Below are positions 44,206-53,112 of a stretch of 64,000 nt of DNA, piece after piece. The stretch is from NCBI RefSeq assembly GCF_900103125.1, contig NZ_FNJV01000004.1, forward strand, positions 1 through 64,000. Direction: 5' to 3'. Every line of letters starts with the position of its first letter. The first letter of the stretch is position 1. A program made the translations under genes and the position numbers. The notes beneath the pieces were generated by a model. That model was not told the origin of the DNA. It saw only the letters and a list, made by a program, of their open reading frames with translations, and did not search any database. Source of the DNA: Mucilaginibacter sp. OK268 (GTDB lineage Bacteria > Bacteroidota > Bacteroidia > Sphingobacteriales > Sphingobacteriaceae).

Positions 44206-45156
44206 ATGCTTTTTACCCATCATCACATCAAATATCTAAGCGCCGCGTTGCTGCTTATTATCGTTATTACTTACTCCGGGTGCAAGGATCCGGGCAGCGC
44301 CAAAGAAAAACACCTGATCTCATTCAGTGCTTATAATGGTATTAACTACAGCGAGGTAGCCAGGCGGCAAAAAAACGGCTTGTCATTTAATGAATATGGT
44401 TATCAGCTGGAACCGCAGTGGAAACTGAAATTTGTGTCAGACGATTCGGTGAGCGTTTTTAGTCCTACAAAAAATGCATTTATCAATTTTCCACTTACCC
44501 GTGGGTACGATTCTGTTTTTAATGCTGCACGGTCATGGCTCAAAATAAAAAAAATGAGCAAAGATAGCATCGTGATGGAGATACTGCAGGCCAAAGGCGA
44601 CTCGATCGATATCAATGGATCTAAAGTGTATATGCTGTTTTATGCCGATAATTATGTGAAAAACGTATTACATACCGACACCTCTATATTAAGGCGGCCC
44701 AGCCGCAAGGATACTTTGTTTGTAAAGGGATTGGTAGCTAAAGCCAACAGCAATATTGCCAAAGCCTTTTCGGCCCGCCAGCCTGTGCAGCTCATCAGTA
44801 AAAGCTCACAGATAACGGTAAAGCAGAAAGTTACCAAGCCCGATATTACCAATAACTTTGATTCGTCCGACGATTATCTTGACCCCAACTTTGATATCAC
44901 CATCAATAAGGCCTATAAGGATTTCTATTACTCCTTTGAGATCTGTGTTGACGATAAAGGCCAGATGCACTATGTAAAACCGCTGATAGATTTTTCGATG
45001 AGCGAAGATTTTAAGGGTACTTATATTCGCCTGTCGCAAGGTATCATGAGCAGTTATCTGCAATACTATTTTAAAGTTGTACCAGGTAGCACCCTGGGTT
45101 TTGCCCATGCCAGCACCATATCGGTACACGTGGAAGGACGTACGGCGGCCAAATAA
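44206..45156 (+). CDS. Lipoprotein of unknown function
   Basis: A 316-residue protein with a lipoprotein signal (LIIVITYSGC, Cys27). The mature part has a beta-rich first domain (about 38-150, LISFSAYNGINYSEVARR...). The second domain ends with SFEICVDDKGQMHYVKPLIDFSM ... TISVHVEGRTAAK. This last part looks like TonB-C-type strands that report a property of a partner, but this is only a resemblance. It converges on the LysR gene, with 12 bases between stops. No family recognised. Confidence 0.7.
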   Translation: MLFTHHHIKYLSAALLLIIVITYSGCKDPGSAKEKHLISFSAYNGINYSEVARRQKNGLSFNEYGYQLEPQWKLKFVSDDSVSVFSPTKNAFINFPLTRGYDSVFNAARSWLKIKKMSKDSIVMEILQAKGDSIDINGSKVYMLFYADNYVKNVLHTDTSILRRPSRKDTLFVKGLVAKANSNIAKAFSARQPVQLISKSSQITVKQKVTKPDITNNFDSSDDYLDPNFDITINKAYKDFYYSFEICVDDKGQMHYVKPLIDFSMSEDFKGTYIRLSQGIMSSYLQYYFKVVPGSTLGFAHASTISVHVEGRTAAK

Positions 45157-45168
45157 AATAAGTTACAG

Positions 45169-46050
45169 TCATTCGTTATTCATGGTTTTCATGAGTTGTT
45201 CGGTAAATAATATCGCGGCCTTTTTGCGGTAAACGCCTTTCTGCCAAAGGATGTAGGATTGTTTTTTTACTTCCTGCCCTGCTATCGGAATGGCAACCAG
45301 TCTATCCCAGCCTATTAAGGTTTTTTCATTCAGAATAGTTGCCCAGTCGCCGTCCTGTACCAGGGATAGCAGCGTATGCACATCATTTAGCTCGATCTTG
45401 ATATTGGGGCTCATCTTGTGTTTGTAAAACAATTCATTAATAAATGTGCGCGAGCTGAAACCCTTGCCGGGCAATATCAGTTCAAGCTCGGCCAGTTGTT
45501 TCAGGTTTACGCTTTTGAGTTGCGCCAGTGGATTATTTTTAGCAACCACCATCACAATGCTGGAACTGAACAGTGGCTGCATTTCCAGATCCTCATCGTC
45601 TGATTCATTGTGATAAGCCACGATCAGATCCAATTCGGCCAAACGAAGTCTTTTCTCCAGTTCTACATGATTATCAGAAATAATAGAAATTTTAATACCC
45701 GGGTATTTGGTGGAAAACGGAGCAAGTACCGGGAATAACGAGGAGGTAAAGGCATAGGATACCCCTATATTTAATTCGCCGGTAGCCGCATTGTTTAATT
45801 CGGCGATGGCTTGTTTGCCTTTTTGCACATCCATTAATATTTTACGGGCATGGGTTAAAAATACATGGCCCGCCTCGGTAATGCGCACATGTTTGCCAAT
45901 ACGGTCAAACAACAACATGCCCAGCTCTTCCTCCAACTGTTTAATTTGTTGTGATAGAGTGCTTTGGGTAATAAAAACCGCGGCAGCCGCCTCGGTAAAG
46001 TTCACGGTTTCGGCGGCTTTAACAAAGTATTGCAATTGTCTGAATTCCAT
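45169..46050 (-). CDS. LysR-family transcriptional regulator
   Basis: A regulator of about 293 residues. The N-terminal winged helix-turn-helix is typical (MEFRQLQYFVKAAETVNFTEAAAAVFITQSTLSQQIKQLEEELG). The C-terminal effector-binding domain starts at about residue 90 (GELNIGVSYAFTSSLFPVL). I use the ATG at 46050; two upstream codons would need a TTG start. It is divergent from the damaged MFS gene across about 140 bases, the usual LysR arrangement, so that transporter is the most likely target. Confidence 0.94.
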   Translation of the reverse strand: MEFRQLQYFVKAAETVNFTEAAAAVFITQSTLSQQIKQLEEELGMLLFDRIGKHVRITEAGHVFLTHARKILMDVQKGKQAIAELNNAATGELNIGVSYAFTSSLFPVLAPFSTKYPGIKISIISDNHVELEKRLRLAELDLIVAYHNESDDEDLEMQPLFSSSIVMVVAKNNPLAQLKSVNLKQLAELELILPGKGFSSRTFINELFYKHKMSPNIKIELNDVHTLLSLVQDGDWATILNEKTLIGWDRLVAIPIAGQEVKKQSYILWQKGVYRKKAAILFTEQLMKTMNNE

Positions 46051-46273
46051 AATCAATCGGTTTTACTAATCAATATCATTAAAACAATCTATTTTACAAA
46101 TATATCACCATTCCCGATATTTGTACCATAAAGAATTTCAATAGTCTTGTATTAAGATCTCCCCTGAAACGCTTTTGTTATGTATTACCCCAATGAATGT
46201 TTTCCGCTCTCTTAAATAGCGAAATTTCAAACTGTTTTTTTATGGTCAGTCTATATCCCTCATTGGCACCTGG

Positions 46274-47449
46274 ATGCAAAAAACTGCCGTTAGCTGGCTG
46301 GTTTACCGGCTTACCGGTTCGGCCCTGCTGCTTGGTGTGGTTGGCTTTGTAAGTTTGATCCCTTCGCTGATATTGGCCCCCTATGCGGGCAGTATTGTTG
46401 ACAGGCATAACCGCTATCGTATACTGGTAATAACGCAGGTGATATCCATGGCACAAGCAGGGGCGCTTGCCTTCATGATCTTGTTCAAGTTCTATAACAT
46501 CCCGGCTATTATTGGCTTAAGTCTGGTACAGGGTATTATTAATGCTTTTGATGTTACCTGTCGCCAGGCCTTAATGATGGAGATGGTTGATAACAAGGAC
46601 GACCTGCCCAACGCCATCGCCCTTAACTCCACCATGAGTAATTTAGCACGCATCGCAGGCCCCGCAGTGGCTGGTATTATCCTGGGCACCTTTGGTGAAG
46701 ATTTTTGTTTCTTCGGCAACTTTTTAAGCTATATACCCGTGCTGGGTTGTTTATTTATGATGAAGCTGAACACCAAGGCGATCATCCGGTCGGAAAAAAG
46801 TATCTGGGTTGAATTGCAGGAAGGTTTTAAATATGTGTCCGGCGATCGCGATCTGAGCAGCCTGATCGTGATGCTGAGCATCAGCAGCTTATTTGTTATC
46901 CCCTTTAATACCCTGATGCCCATTTTTGCGAAAGATATATTTAATGGCGATGCCAAAACTTTCAGCTGGTTTGAGAGCGCTGCCGGTTTAGGATCGGTGA
47001 TCAGCGCGGTTTACCTGGCTAATTTAAAAACCAACAAAAACCTCATCAAAATCATGATAACCGCCAGCCTGGTTTTCGGGCTTAGCGTATTGATGGTGGC
47101 TTATGCTGGTAAATTACCCTTCGCTTTAATATTTATGGTGTTTACGGGAATAGGTATGATGGCGCAAACATCGGCCATTAATACTTATATACAAACCCAT
47201 GCCATCCCGGCCATGCGGGCCCGGGCCATCAGCTATTATGTAATGGCTTACCAGGGAATGATCCCTATTGGTAGTTTACTGGTGGGCTGGCTGGCCAGCG
47301 GAATGGGCCCAAGACGTGCAGTTTGTATTGAAGGCATTATAGGTGTACTGGCTGCCGCCCTGTTTGTATTGTATAAAAGAAGGCAGCAAGGATTTGAAGC
47401 TAATGTGGATAACAAAGCTCAAGTTAAAACCAATATGGTTAATGCTTGA
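46274..47449 (+). CDS. MFS transporter (EntS-like) with 5' end broken by an in-frame stop
   Basis: A 391-residue major-facilitator protein of the MFS_3 / enterobactin-exporter-like group. The sequence before this ATG is clearly the missing first part. An ATG at 46193 opens MNVFRSLK, then TAG at 46217-46219 stands where KY(R)NF is expected. The same frame continues RNFKLFFYGQSISLIGTW into the annotated ATG. The stop removes most of helix 1 if translation must begin at 46274. The rest (GSIVDRHNRYRIL motif, twelve helices) is intact. It may be a recent pseudogene, a sequencing error, or a gene using a downstream start. Confidence 0.8.
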   Translation: MQKTAVSWLVYRLTGSALLLGVVGFVSLIPSLILAPYAGSIVDRHNRYRILVITQVISMAQAGALAFMILFKFYNIPAIIGLSLVQGIINAFDVTCRQALMMEMVDNKDDLPNAIALNSTMSNLARIAGPAVAGIILGTFGEDFCFFGNFLSYIPVLGCLFMMKLNTKAIIRSEKSIWVELQEGFKYVSGDRDLSSLIVMLSISSLFVIPFNTLMPIFAKDIFNGDAKTFSWFESAAGLGSVISAVYLANLKTNKNLIKIMITASLVFGLSVLMVAYAGKLPFALIFMVFTGIGMMAQTSAINTYIQTHAIPAMRARAISYYVMAYQGMIPIGSLLVGWLASGMGPRRAVCIEGIIGVLAAALFVLYKRRQQGFEANVDNKAQVKTNMVNA

Positions 47450-48113
47450 CAGCGGTATTGAAAAGGGCGTTTAAGTCGATCAGAAAATGGCAAATCATGA
47501 GCATTTTGATGTTCCTGTATTTATAGTAGTGATATCCGAAAACTATGCCGATAATAGTTGGGAATAGCACATTAGCTAAGGTGCCGTACACGATATGCGC
47601 CACACCGAATATAATCGCCGAGATGAATATAGGCAGATGCTTGTTTTTAAATAAAAGGGATAGCCTGGTCATCATATAGCCTCTGAAAATTAATTCCTCT
47701 GCAACGCCTGCGGTAAAAACACCAAAAAGTTTTACGGGGGCATTTATTTTTCTCATCCATATAATATCGTCGCTTACTTTAAGTAAACCAAAAGATTTGA
47801 GTATCAAGTAACCTAAGCCACCGATCAGAGTTATCGCCAAAAAAATAAGTATAATATGTAGTATATAGTAGCCTATCGAATAGCTCTTATCAGTCCATAA
47901 TAAAAAAGACTGTTTTTCTTCCCTCACAGCGTACAGGCAAATGATGCCGGTATACAACCAAAAAGTGATCCTGGATACCAGTACCTGGGCTGTTTTTGAA
48001 AAGTCATGGAGCAACAGCCTTGAGCTTAATGACCAGCAGATAAGTAATACTACCGTTAGGATAAGCCCTTTTATAATAGTTGTATGTTCCTGGTTTTTTA
48101 AGGGCTGTATCAT
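47439..48113 (-). CDS. CPBP-family intramembrane metalloprotease
   Basis: A 224-residue membrane protein of the CAAX protease / bacteriocin-processing family (Abi). The motifs EELIFRGYMMTRL, FGVAHIVYG and HFLIDLNALF supply the Glu-Glu and two His positions of the site. About six hydrophobic segments precede and surround them. Members cut within the membrane or confer bacteriocin self-immunity; the role here is unknown. Its end overlaps the last codons of the MFS gene by 11 bases on the opposite strand. Confidence 0.9.
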   Translation of the reverse strand: MIQPLKNQEHTTIIKGLILTVVLLICWSLSSRLLLHDFSKTAQVLVSRITFWLYTGIICLYAVREEKQSFLLWTDKSYSIGYYILHIILIFLAITLIGGLGYLILKSFGLLKVSDDIIWMRKINAPVKLFGVFTAGVAEELIFRGYMMTRLSLLFKNKHLPIFISAIIFGVAHIVYGTLANVLFPTIIGIVFGYHYYKYRNIKMLMICHFLIDLNALFNTAVKH

Positions 48114-48173
48114 TGATGATTTAACGGTTTAGTTATTTCAATGATACTAAAAATAAACAATACAAAAAGCAGA

Positions 48174-48252
48174 AGGCCAAAAAAGCAAAAAGCCCAAAGC
48201 AAAAGGCCTTTTTATTTAGCTTTCTGCTTTGGGCTTTCTGCCTTAAGCTTTT
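48174..48252. terminator. Palindromic terminator region with purine-rich arms
   Basis: AAAGCCCAAAGCA (48189-48201) faces TGCTTTGGGCTTT (48225-48237), with AAAAGGCCTTTTT inside and further pairing outside. It immediately follows the stop of the oxygenase gene and can end it on the minus strand. Confidence 0.75.
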
Positions 48253-48254
48253 CA

Positions 48255-49217
48255 CTACATTTTTAAGCCAATTTCTCTCAGGCGTTCATCCAGGTATTCG
48301 CCGGCGGTAATGTCTGGGTATAGTTTCGGATGCTCTGCATTGATACAGGTTTCCAGGCTGGTGAGGTCCATGTCTGATACCGGGTGCAGGAAAAACGGAA
48401 CCGAATACCTGGAGTTTTTCATCAGCTCACGCGGCGGGTTTACTACCCGGTGCGTGGTTGATTTAAGTTTATTATTGGTTAAGCGTTGCAGCATATCGCC
48501 TACGTTAACTACCAGGTCTTCGCCAAAGGCCTTAACCGGGAACCAGGTACCTTCGCGGGTAAGCAGCTCCAGGCCGTCGGCGCTGGCGCCAATCAGCAGG
48601 GTAATCAGGTTAATATCCTCATGCGCCCCTGCCCGTACCGCATCAGCCGGAACAGAATCGGGATCAAGAATAGGGAAGTAATGCAAAGTGCGTAATATCG
48701 AGTTGCCATTATGCACTTTATTATCAAAATAAATTTCCTCTAAATTTAAATAAAGCGCGATAGCCCTCAGCAAGTGTATACCTGCCGATTCCAGTCTTTT
48801 ATAAACTTCACGGGTGGTAGTATTAAAAGCCGGAAGTTCAGTAACAACCACATTATCCGGATATTGCTCTTTAATGGGCGATCCATCGGTAACCGTTTGG
48901 CCTATCTGCCAAAATTCTTTCAGATCGGGTGTTTTAAAGCCTTTGGCGGTTTCTTTGCCTTTGCCGGTATAACCGCGCTGGCCCGCAAGACCCGGGATCT
49001 CATATTTTTGTTTAATGGCATCGGGCTGGGTAAAAAGTGCTTTCACCTGCTCATAAAGCTCATCTATCAGCTGTTTGCTCAGGCCATGGTTGGTAATAGT
49101 TACAAAACCGGTTTCATTAAATGCTTTGCCTATATCGTCTGAAAATTGCTGACGGTCGGCCGCGCTACCGTTAATATAGTTGTTCAGATCAAGCCTTGGG
49201 ATATTTACTGTACTCAT
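48255..49217 (-). CDS. Isopenicillin N synthase-like 2OG-Fe(II) oxygenase
   Basis: A 320-residue soluble oxygenase of the isopenicillin N synthase family. Motifs: an N-terminal DIGKAFNETGFVTITNHG, the iron-binding HEDINLITLL (His-x-Asp) and STTHRVVNPP (third His), and the 2-oxoglutarate-binding RYSVPFF (Arg-x-Ser). It should couple oxidation of an unknown substrate to oxygen and 2-oxoglutarate. Enzymes of this type make or modify amino acids, peptides and hormones. It is transcribed alone. Confidence 0.92.
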   Translation of the reverse strand: MSTVNIPRLDLNNYINGSAADRQQFSDDIGKAFNETGFVTITNHGLSKQLIDELYEQVKALFTQPDAIKQKYEIPGLAGQRGYTGKGKETAKGFKTPDLKEFWQIGQTVTDGSPIKEQYPDNVVVTELPAFNTTTREVYKRLESAGIHLLRAIALYLNLEEIYFDNKVHNGNSILRTLHYFPILDPDSVPADAVRAGAHEDINLITLLIGASADGLELLTREGTWFPVKAFGEDLVVNVGDMLQRLTNNKLKSTTHRVVNPPRELMKNSRYSVPFFLHPVSDMDLTSLETCINAEHPKLYPDITAGEYLDERLREIGLKM

Positions 49218-49393
49218 AATGGTAAAGATAATGGGATGTAAAAATATTTAATTTTTAAGATAGCATATGCAAGGTATAAATAAAAAAATTGAGACATGGT
49301 TTGTTCCATTTATTCATACAGGGAAATCGCTTTTCAATCAATGGCCGATAAGAGGCACCTGCCGGAGCCTTTAAATTAATGTTTTCTGCCTAT

Positions 49394-49457
49394 AAACATG
49401 TTACTCCTCTGGAGTTTAACGAATTGAACAAGACAACTCCGGAGGAGTAACATGTTT
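49394..49457. repeat. Inverted repeat with ACTCC-GGAGT arms
   Basis: AACATGTTACTCCTCTGGAG (49395-49414) faces CTCCGGAGGAGTAACATGTT (49437-49456), across about 22 bases. Just outside it, GGCACCTGCCGGAGCC and GGCTCCGTAGGCGCC also complement each other, extending the structure over about 49350-49500. The 419-base gap before the DUF6600 gene contains this and otherwise nothing I can identify. Confidence 0.8.
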
Positions 49458-49636
49458 GTAGATAAAAGATAGGAAAAGTATCGGCTCCGTAGGCGCCTCC
49501 TATTTAAAAGCAATTCTCCTGCTTATTCATATTGTTGCGGCTTAAAACAATTTTGATGTTAAACGTTTTATAATTTGATAGGTCATACCTATATTGATAC
49601 CGGGTACACCGGTCACATTTTAATCCTGATGAACAA

Positions 49637-51427
49637 ATGAAAATTATAAAAAAAATAGGCGGATTATTTTTAGTAGCATTTTTAATAATGCTCGCCGCTC
49701 CAAATAAAGTCAGGGCACAGCAGGGGGAGTATGTATCTGACCAGCAGTTCTATGACGAACTTGATCCCTATGGTACCTGGGTTGATGACCCAACCTATGG
49801 TAACGTTTGGATCCCTGATGCCGAAGACGGATTCAGGCCCTATGCCACACGCGGGCATTGGGTAATGACAGATTATGGTAATACCTGGGTTTCTGATTAT
49901 CCCTGGGGATGGGCTACCTTTCATTACGGCCGCTGGCGCTATGATGACTATTATGGATGGGAATGGATCCCTGGTCATGAATGGGCGCCGGCCTGGGTAA
50001 GCTGGAGAAGAGGTGGTGGTTATTACGGCTGGGCTCCGCTAACACCGGGCATCAGCATCAATATTTCGTTTGGTAACAGCTACCGCGTGCCCGATTACTA
50101 TTGGGTATGTGCACCGCAGGCCTATATTAACCGCCCTAACATTTATAATTATTATGTACCACATACCCGCGTAGTTAACATTATTCATAACACAACGGTT
50201 ATAAACAATACTTATGTTTATAATAACCGTACCTATGTAACCGGTCCGCGGGTTAATGAGGTTAGAAATGTAACCCGTCAAAATGTACAGGTATACCGGG
50301 TTAACAATAGTAACCAGCCGGGAGGCAGAACAAGCATTACCAATAACAGGCTTAATATTTACAGGCCCGAGATTAGAAAAGCACCAGATGCACGGCCTGC
50401 ACGGGTGGTAAATGCAGCTGAATACCGGAAAGAAAACCCGAATAACGGCATAGCGCACCGCGTAGGCGGACAGGCAACTGTAAACCGGAATAACGCCGCC
50501 CGTTTAGCCGAAATAGCTAAAAGCAATAATAACAGGTTGGTAAGGGTTAATAATAACCAACCCGCCGCAAGGCCGGGACAGCCTGCAAATCAAGGCCCTG
50601 GGCAACCAAATGCAAGACCGGGTCAGCGTACGCAGCAACCCAATACAAACCCTGCCGAACAGCAACGTCAGCAACAGCAATTGCAGCGTCAGCAACAAAC
50701 CCAGCAGGCGCAGCGTCAGCAACAGGAAGCTCAACGTCAGCAACAACAGGGCCAACGCCAACAACAGACTGTTCAGCAGCAACAACAGCAAGCTCAACGT
50801 CAGCAGCTGGAAGTTAAGCAGCAGCAGGAGCAGGCCCGCCGCCAACAGCAGGGAGTACAGCAGCAACGCGATCAGGCTCAACGCCAGCAGCAGGAAGTGC
50901 AACAACAACGCCAGCAAGCACAGCGTCAGCAGCAAGAGGTTAAGCAACAACAGCAGCAGGCCCAACGCCAGCAGCAGGAGGTTCAACAACAACGCCAGCA
51001 AGCACAGCGTCAGCAGCAAGAGGTGCAGCAGCAACGTGATCAGGCTCAACGCCAGCAGCAGGAAGTTCAACAGCAACGCCAGCAAGCACAGCGTCAGCAG
51101 CAGGATGTTCAACGTCAGCAACAGCAGGTACAGCGTCAGCAGCAACAAGCCCAGCAACAACAGGCTGCACAACGTCAACAGCAGCAGGCTCAGCAACAGG
51201 CTGCCCAGCGCCAACAGCAACAACAGCAAGCTGCCCAGCGCCAGCAACAACAGGCTCAGCAACAACAGCAAGCCGCTCAGCGTCAGCAACAGGCCGCGCA
51301 ACGTCAACAGCAACAACAACAACAAGCTCAGCGTCAGCAACAGGCTGCACAGCAACGTCAGCAACAAGAGGCCCAACGCCAGCAGCAACAGCAGCAAGAA
51401 GGAGAAGGTCACCGTACCAAGCCATAA
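49637..51427 (+). CDS. DUF6600 protein with long glutamine-rich tail
   Basis: A 596-residue exported protein with a signal peptide ending at about residue 28. Residues about 30-145 are a DUF6600 domain, full of Trp, Tyr and Gly (DELDPYGTWVDDPTYGNVW, HEWAPAWVSW, YYGWAPLTPG). An Asn/Tyr/Val-rich region follows. Residues about 335-590 are almost only Gln, Arg, Ala and Val in units of about 7-14 residues (QAQRQQQ, EVQQQRQ). Such tails may be surface-exposed or structural; their role is not known. The matching DNA is a long imperfect tandem repeat likely to change in length by slippage. Confidence 0.88.
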   Translation: MKIIKKIGGLFLVAFLIMLAAPNKVRAQQGEYVSDQQFYDELDPYGTWVDDPTYGNVWIPDAEDGFRPYATRGHWVMTDYGNTWVSDYPWGWATFHYGRWRYDDYYGWEWIPGHEWAPAWVSWRRGGGYYGWAPLTPGISINISFGNSYRVPDYYWVCAPQAYINRPNIYNYYVPHTRVVNIIHNTTVINNTYVYNNRTYVTGPRVNEVRNVTRQNVQVYRVNNSNQPGGRTSITNNRLNIYRPEIRKAPDARPARVVNAAEYRKENPNNGIAHRVGGQATVNRNNAARLAEIAKSNNNRLVRVNNNQPAARPGQPANQGPGQPNARPGQRTQQPNTNPAEQQRQQQQLQRQQQTQQAQRQQQEAQRQQQQGQRQQQTVQQQQQQAQRQQLEVKQQQEQARRQQQGVQQQRDQAQRQQQEVQQQRQQAQRQQQEVKQQQQQAQRQQQEVQQQRQQAQRQQQEVQQQRDQAQRQQQEVQQQRQQAQRQQQDVQRQQQQVQRQQQQAQQQQAAQRQQQQAQQQAAQRQQQQQQAAQRQQQQAQQQQQAAQRQQQAAQRQQQQQQQAQRQQQAAQQRQQQEAQRQQQQQQEGEGHRTKP

Positions 51428-51525
51428 ACTGTTTGTTTAGCTGATATAACAGATATTCATAGCACATATAAGCCAATAGCGGTTTATATGTGCTATTTTT
51501 ATGACGCATATTTTAAGCCTGTATA

Positions 51526-51972
51526 ATGAAAACCTTTTTTTCTGCCTTTTTTGCTGTCGTTTTATTTTTCCTATTATGCCCGTTTAATGGCAACGCCCAA
51601 AAAAATGGCGACAAAAAAGCGAGCCAGATTAATTTTATTGAAAACTCCTGGGGCGAAGCTTTAAAGCAAGCCGCCGCCAAAAAGAAATATATTTTTGTTG
51701 ATGCCTACGCCACCTGGTGCGGCCCCTGTAAAATGCTAAAAGCCACCACCTTTAAAAACAAGGATGTAATAGCTTTTTACAACAGTAATTTTATAAACGT
51801 AGCCATGGACATGGAAAAAGGCCAGGGCCTGGAGCTTGCCGCTCAATGGGGTTTACGGGCATATCCTACACTCATTATTTTTGATGCCAAAGGCAAGCCA
51901 GTTTACGGAACAGTAGGCTTTATTAAACCAGACGACCTGATTAAATTCGGTGTGCAGGGATTGAATAAATAA
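51526..51972 (+). CDS. Exported thioredoxin-family protein
   Basis: A 148-residue protein with a signal peptide ending at about residue 25 (FNGNAQ). The thioredoxin fold carries an intact active site (YATWCGPCKMLKATT) and cis-Pro loop (AYPTLIIFD). It should reduce or exchange disulfides in the periplasm or at the cell surface. It follows the Gln-rich gene by 98 bases, and a family B repeat follows it. Confidence 0.92.
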   Translation: MKTFFSAFFAVVLFFLLCPFNGNAQKNGDKKASQINFIENSWGEALKQAAAKKKYIFVDAYATWCGPCKMLKATTFKNKDVIAFYNSNFINVAMDMEKGQGLELAAQWGLRAYPTLIIFDAKGKPVYGTVGFIKPDDLIKFGVQGLNK

Positions 51973-51980
51973 GCAAGTTT

Positions 51981-52073
51981 GTCATCCTGAACTTGTTTCA
52001 GGATCTCTCCGGACAGCTGACCCATCTTGTTGTACACTTAGCTTATGGGATGCCGAAACAAGTTCGGCATGAC
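51981..52073 (-). repeat. Two-hairpin intergenic repeat, family B, reverse orientation
   Basis: Reads as the reverse complement of 17322-17420: first ATCCTGAACTTGTTTCAGGAT, last ATGCCGAAACAAGTTCGGCAT, with CTTGTTGTACA in the middle. As at the other site it lies just after a stop codon. Confidence 0.88.
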
Positions 52074-52122
52074 TAAATGGTTGGTTTAACTGAATATCCG
52101 CCGCAATGTTCAGGAACAAAAA

Positions 52123-52157
52123 AACACTTACGAAGTTTATAAAACTTCGTAAGTGTT
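52123..52157 (-). terminator. Terminator of the ferritin-like gene pair
   Basis: A 16-bp stem, AACACTTACGAAGTTT / AAACTTCGTAAGTGTT, with an A-run on its left side giving the U-run on the minus strand. It lies about 48 bases after the stop codon of the second ferritin-like gene. Confidence 0.85.
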
Positions 52158-52204
52158 ATCTATCAAAAAGTCCTGATTCTTGATTCTAACTTCTTGACTC
52201 TTTC

Positions 52205-53101
52205 TTAATGCTTAACCAGGAAGCTTCCTTGCAGTAAGCCTAAAACCTGCTCCATGCTTAAAGCTTCATCAAAAGCGGCGGTAGCTACGGCAACCGAGGT
52301 AGTGTTACCACCTGCCGCGTTTTTTAATGTGGTAACATTAACAGTGCCTTGCATTACGTTTTGTTCACCGTCATAATTGCCGTTTACAGCCGGGTTGCCG
52401 GTATCATTACCTAAAGTGGCCGTACTGGTGATCCATGGTGTTTGCCCGCGGATCTGACGGATGGCCGAAGCATGGCGCGCTTCAACTGCATGGATGCCTA
52501 AAGCCGCGGTTAATACGGTTTGGTATAAACCGGCTTTTACACCTTCTGCTGCTGCTTTATTAGCCAGGATATTCCCAGCCTGGCCTTTATAAGCGCGTAC
52601 ACCGGTATCTTCAAATACCTGGGCCACGGTCAAAAAGGTTTGGTAATTGGTTAGTACATCGGCAAATGGTCCGGTGCCTGAGCCGTTACCAGCTGTTAAA
52701 TCAATTTCAGGAGCGGATACCGGTGTAGCACCCAACGAAGTAATAACACCTTTCAGAAAGGTTACATGGTTATTTTCGTCGGTAGTTACCTGGTTAAAAT
52801 AATTAGTGGCCGCCGCCGCGGGTATCAGGGCTGTGCCTTTGGCTTTACCGGCATTGTAAAAGGTAGATTCCAGGTACTCCAGTGTAAGTGCGTAATTCAA
52901 TATGGCTACTACAGATGGTGTGGATGAGCTTTGCGCGTATGCTTTTTTAAATATAGTACCTATGGCAAATGGCATGGCAGCCAAAGCCACTTTTGAACCA
53001 AAGCTGGTTATATTTTTGATCACGTCGCGGCGTTCGCTTATTCTGCCGTAAACTTCCGGATCAACATTTTCAATTTCTTCTATGATGTTAAATAAATTCA
53101 T
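52205..53101 (-). CDS. Ferritin-like domain protein, exported
   Basis: A 298-residue protein of the ferritin_2 (PF13668-like) group. The di-iron-type ligands occur at regular positions: TLEYLEST, DENNHVTFL, FEDTGVRAYKG and VEARHASAIR (two ExxH). Residues about 25-57 (SFGSKVALAAMPFAIGTIF...AYA) look like a signal or anchor with no twin-Arg. Such proteins are known from desiccation-associated loci, but iron storage has not been shown. It lies 11 bases after its paralogue on the same strand and should be cotranscribed with it. Confidence 0.9.
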   Translation of the reverse strand: MNLFNIIEEIENVDPEVYGRISERRDVIKNITSFGSKVALAAMPFAIGTIFKKAYAQSSSTPSVVAILNYALTLEYLESTFYNAGKAKGTALIPAAAATNYFNQVTTDENNHVTFLKGVITSLGATPVSAPEIDLTAGNGSGTGPFADVLTNYQTFLTVAQVFEDTGVRAYKGQAGNILANKAAAEGVKAGLYQTVLTAALGIHAVEARHASAIRQIRGQTPWITSTATLGNDTGNPAVNGNYDGEQNVMQGTVNVTTLKNAAGGNTTSVAVATAAFDEALSMEQVLGLLQGSFLVKH

Positions 53102-53112
53102 GGTGATGTTTT

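Noticed and set aside
50660..51405. Regular short DNA repeats that could suggest a CRISPR array
   Set aside because: The units are 21-42 bases of continuous coding sequence without unique spacers, and they sit inside one gene; no cas genes are present.
50504..51440. Long open frames of 302 codons (minus, Leu-rich) and 276 codons (plus, Asn/Ser-rich) over the Gln-rich region
   Set aside because: They are other frames of the same repeated CAG/CAA DNA; the Leu, Ser and Asn runs are complements or shifts of the Gln codons, and the DUF6600 frame is the one with signal peptide and domain.
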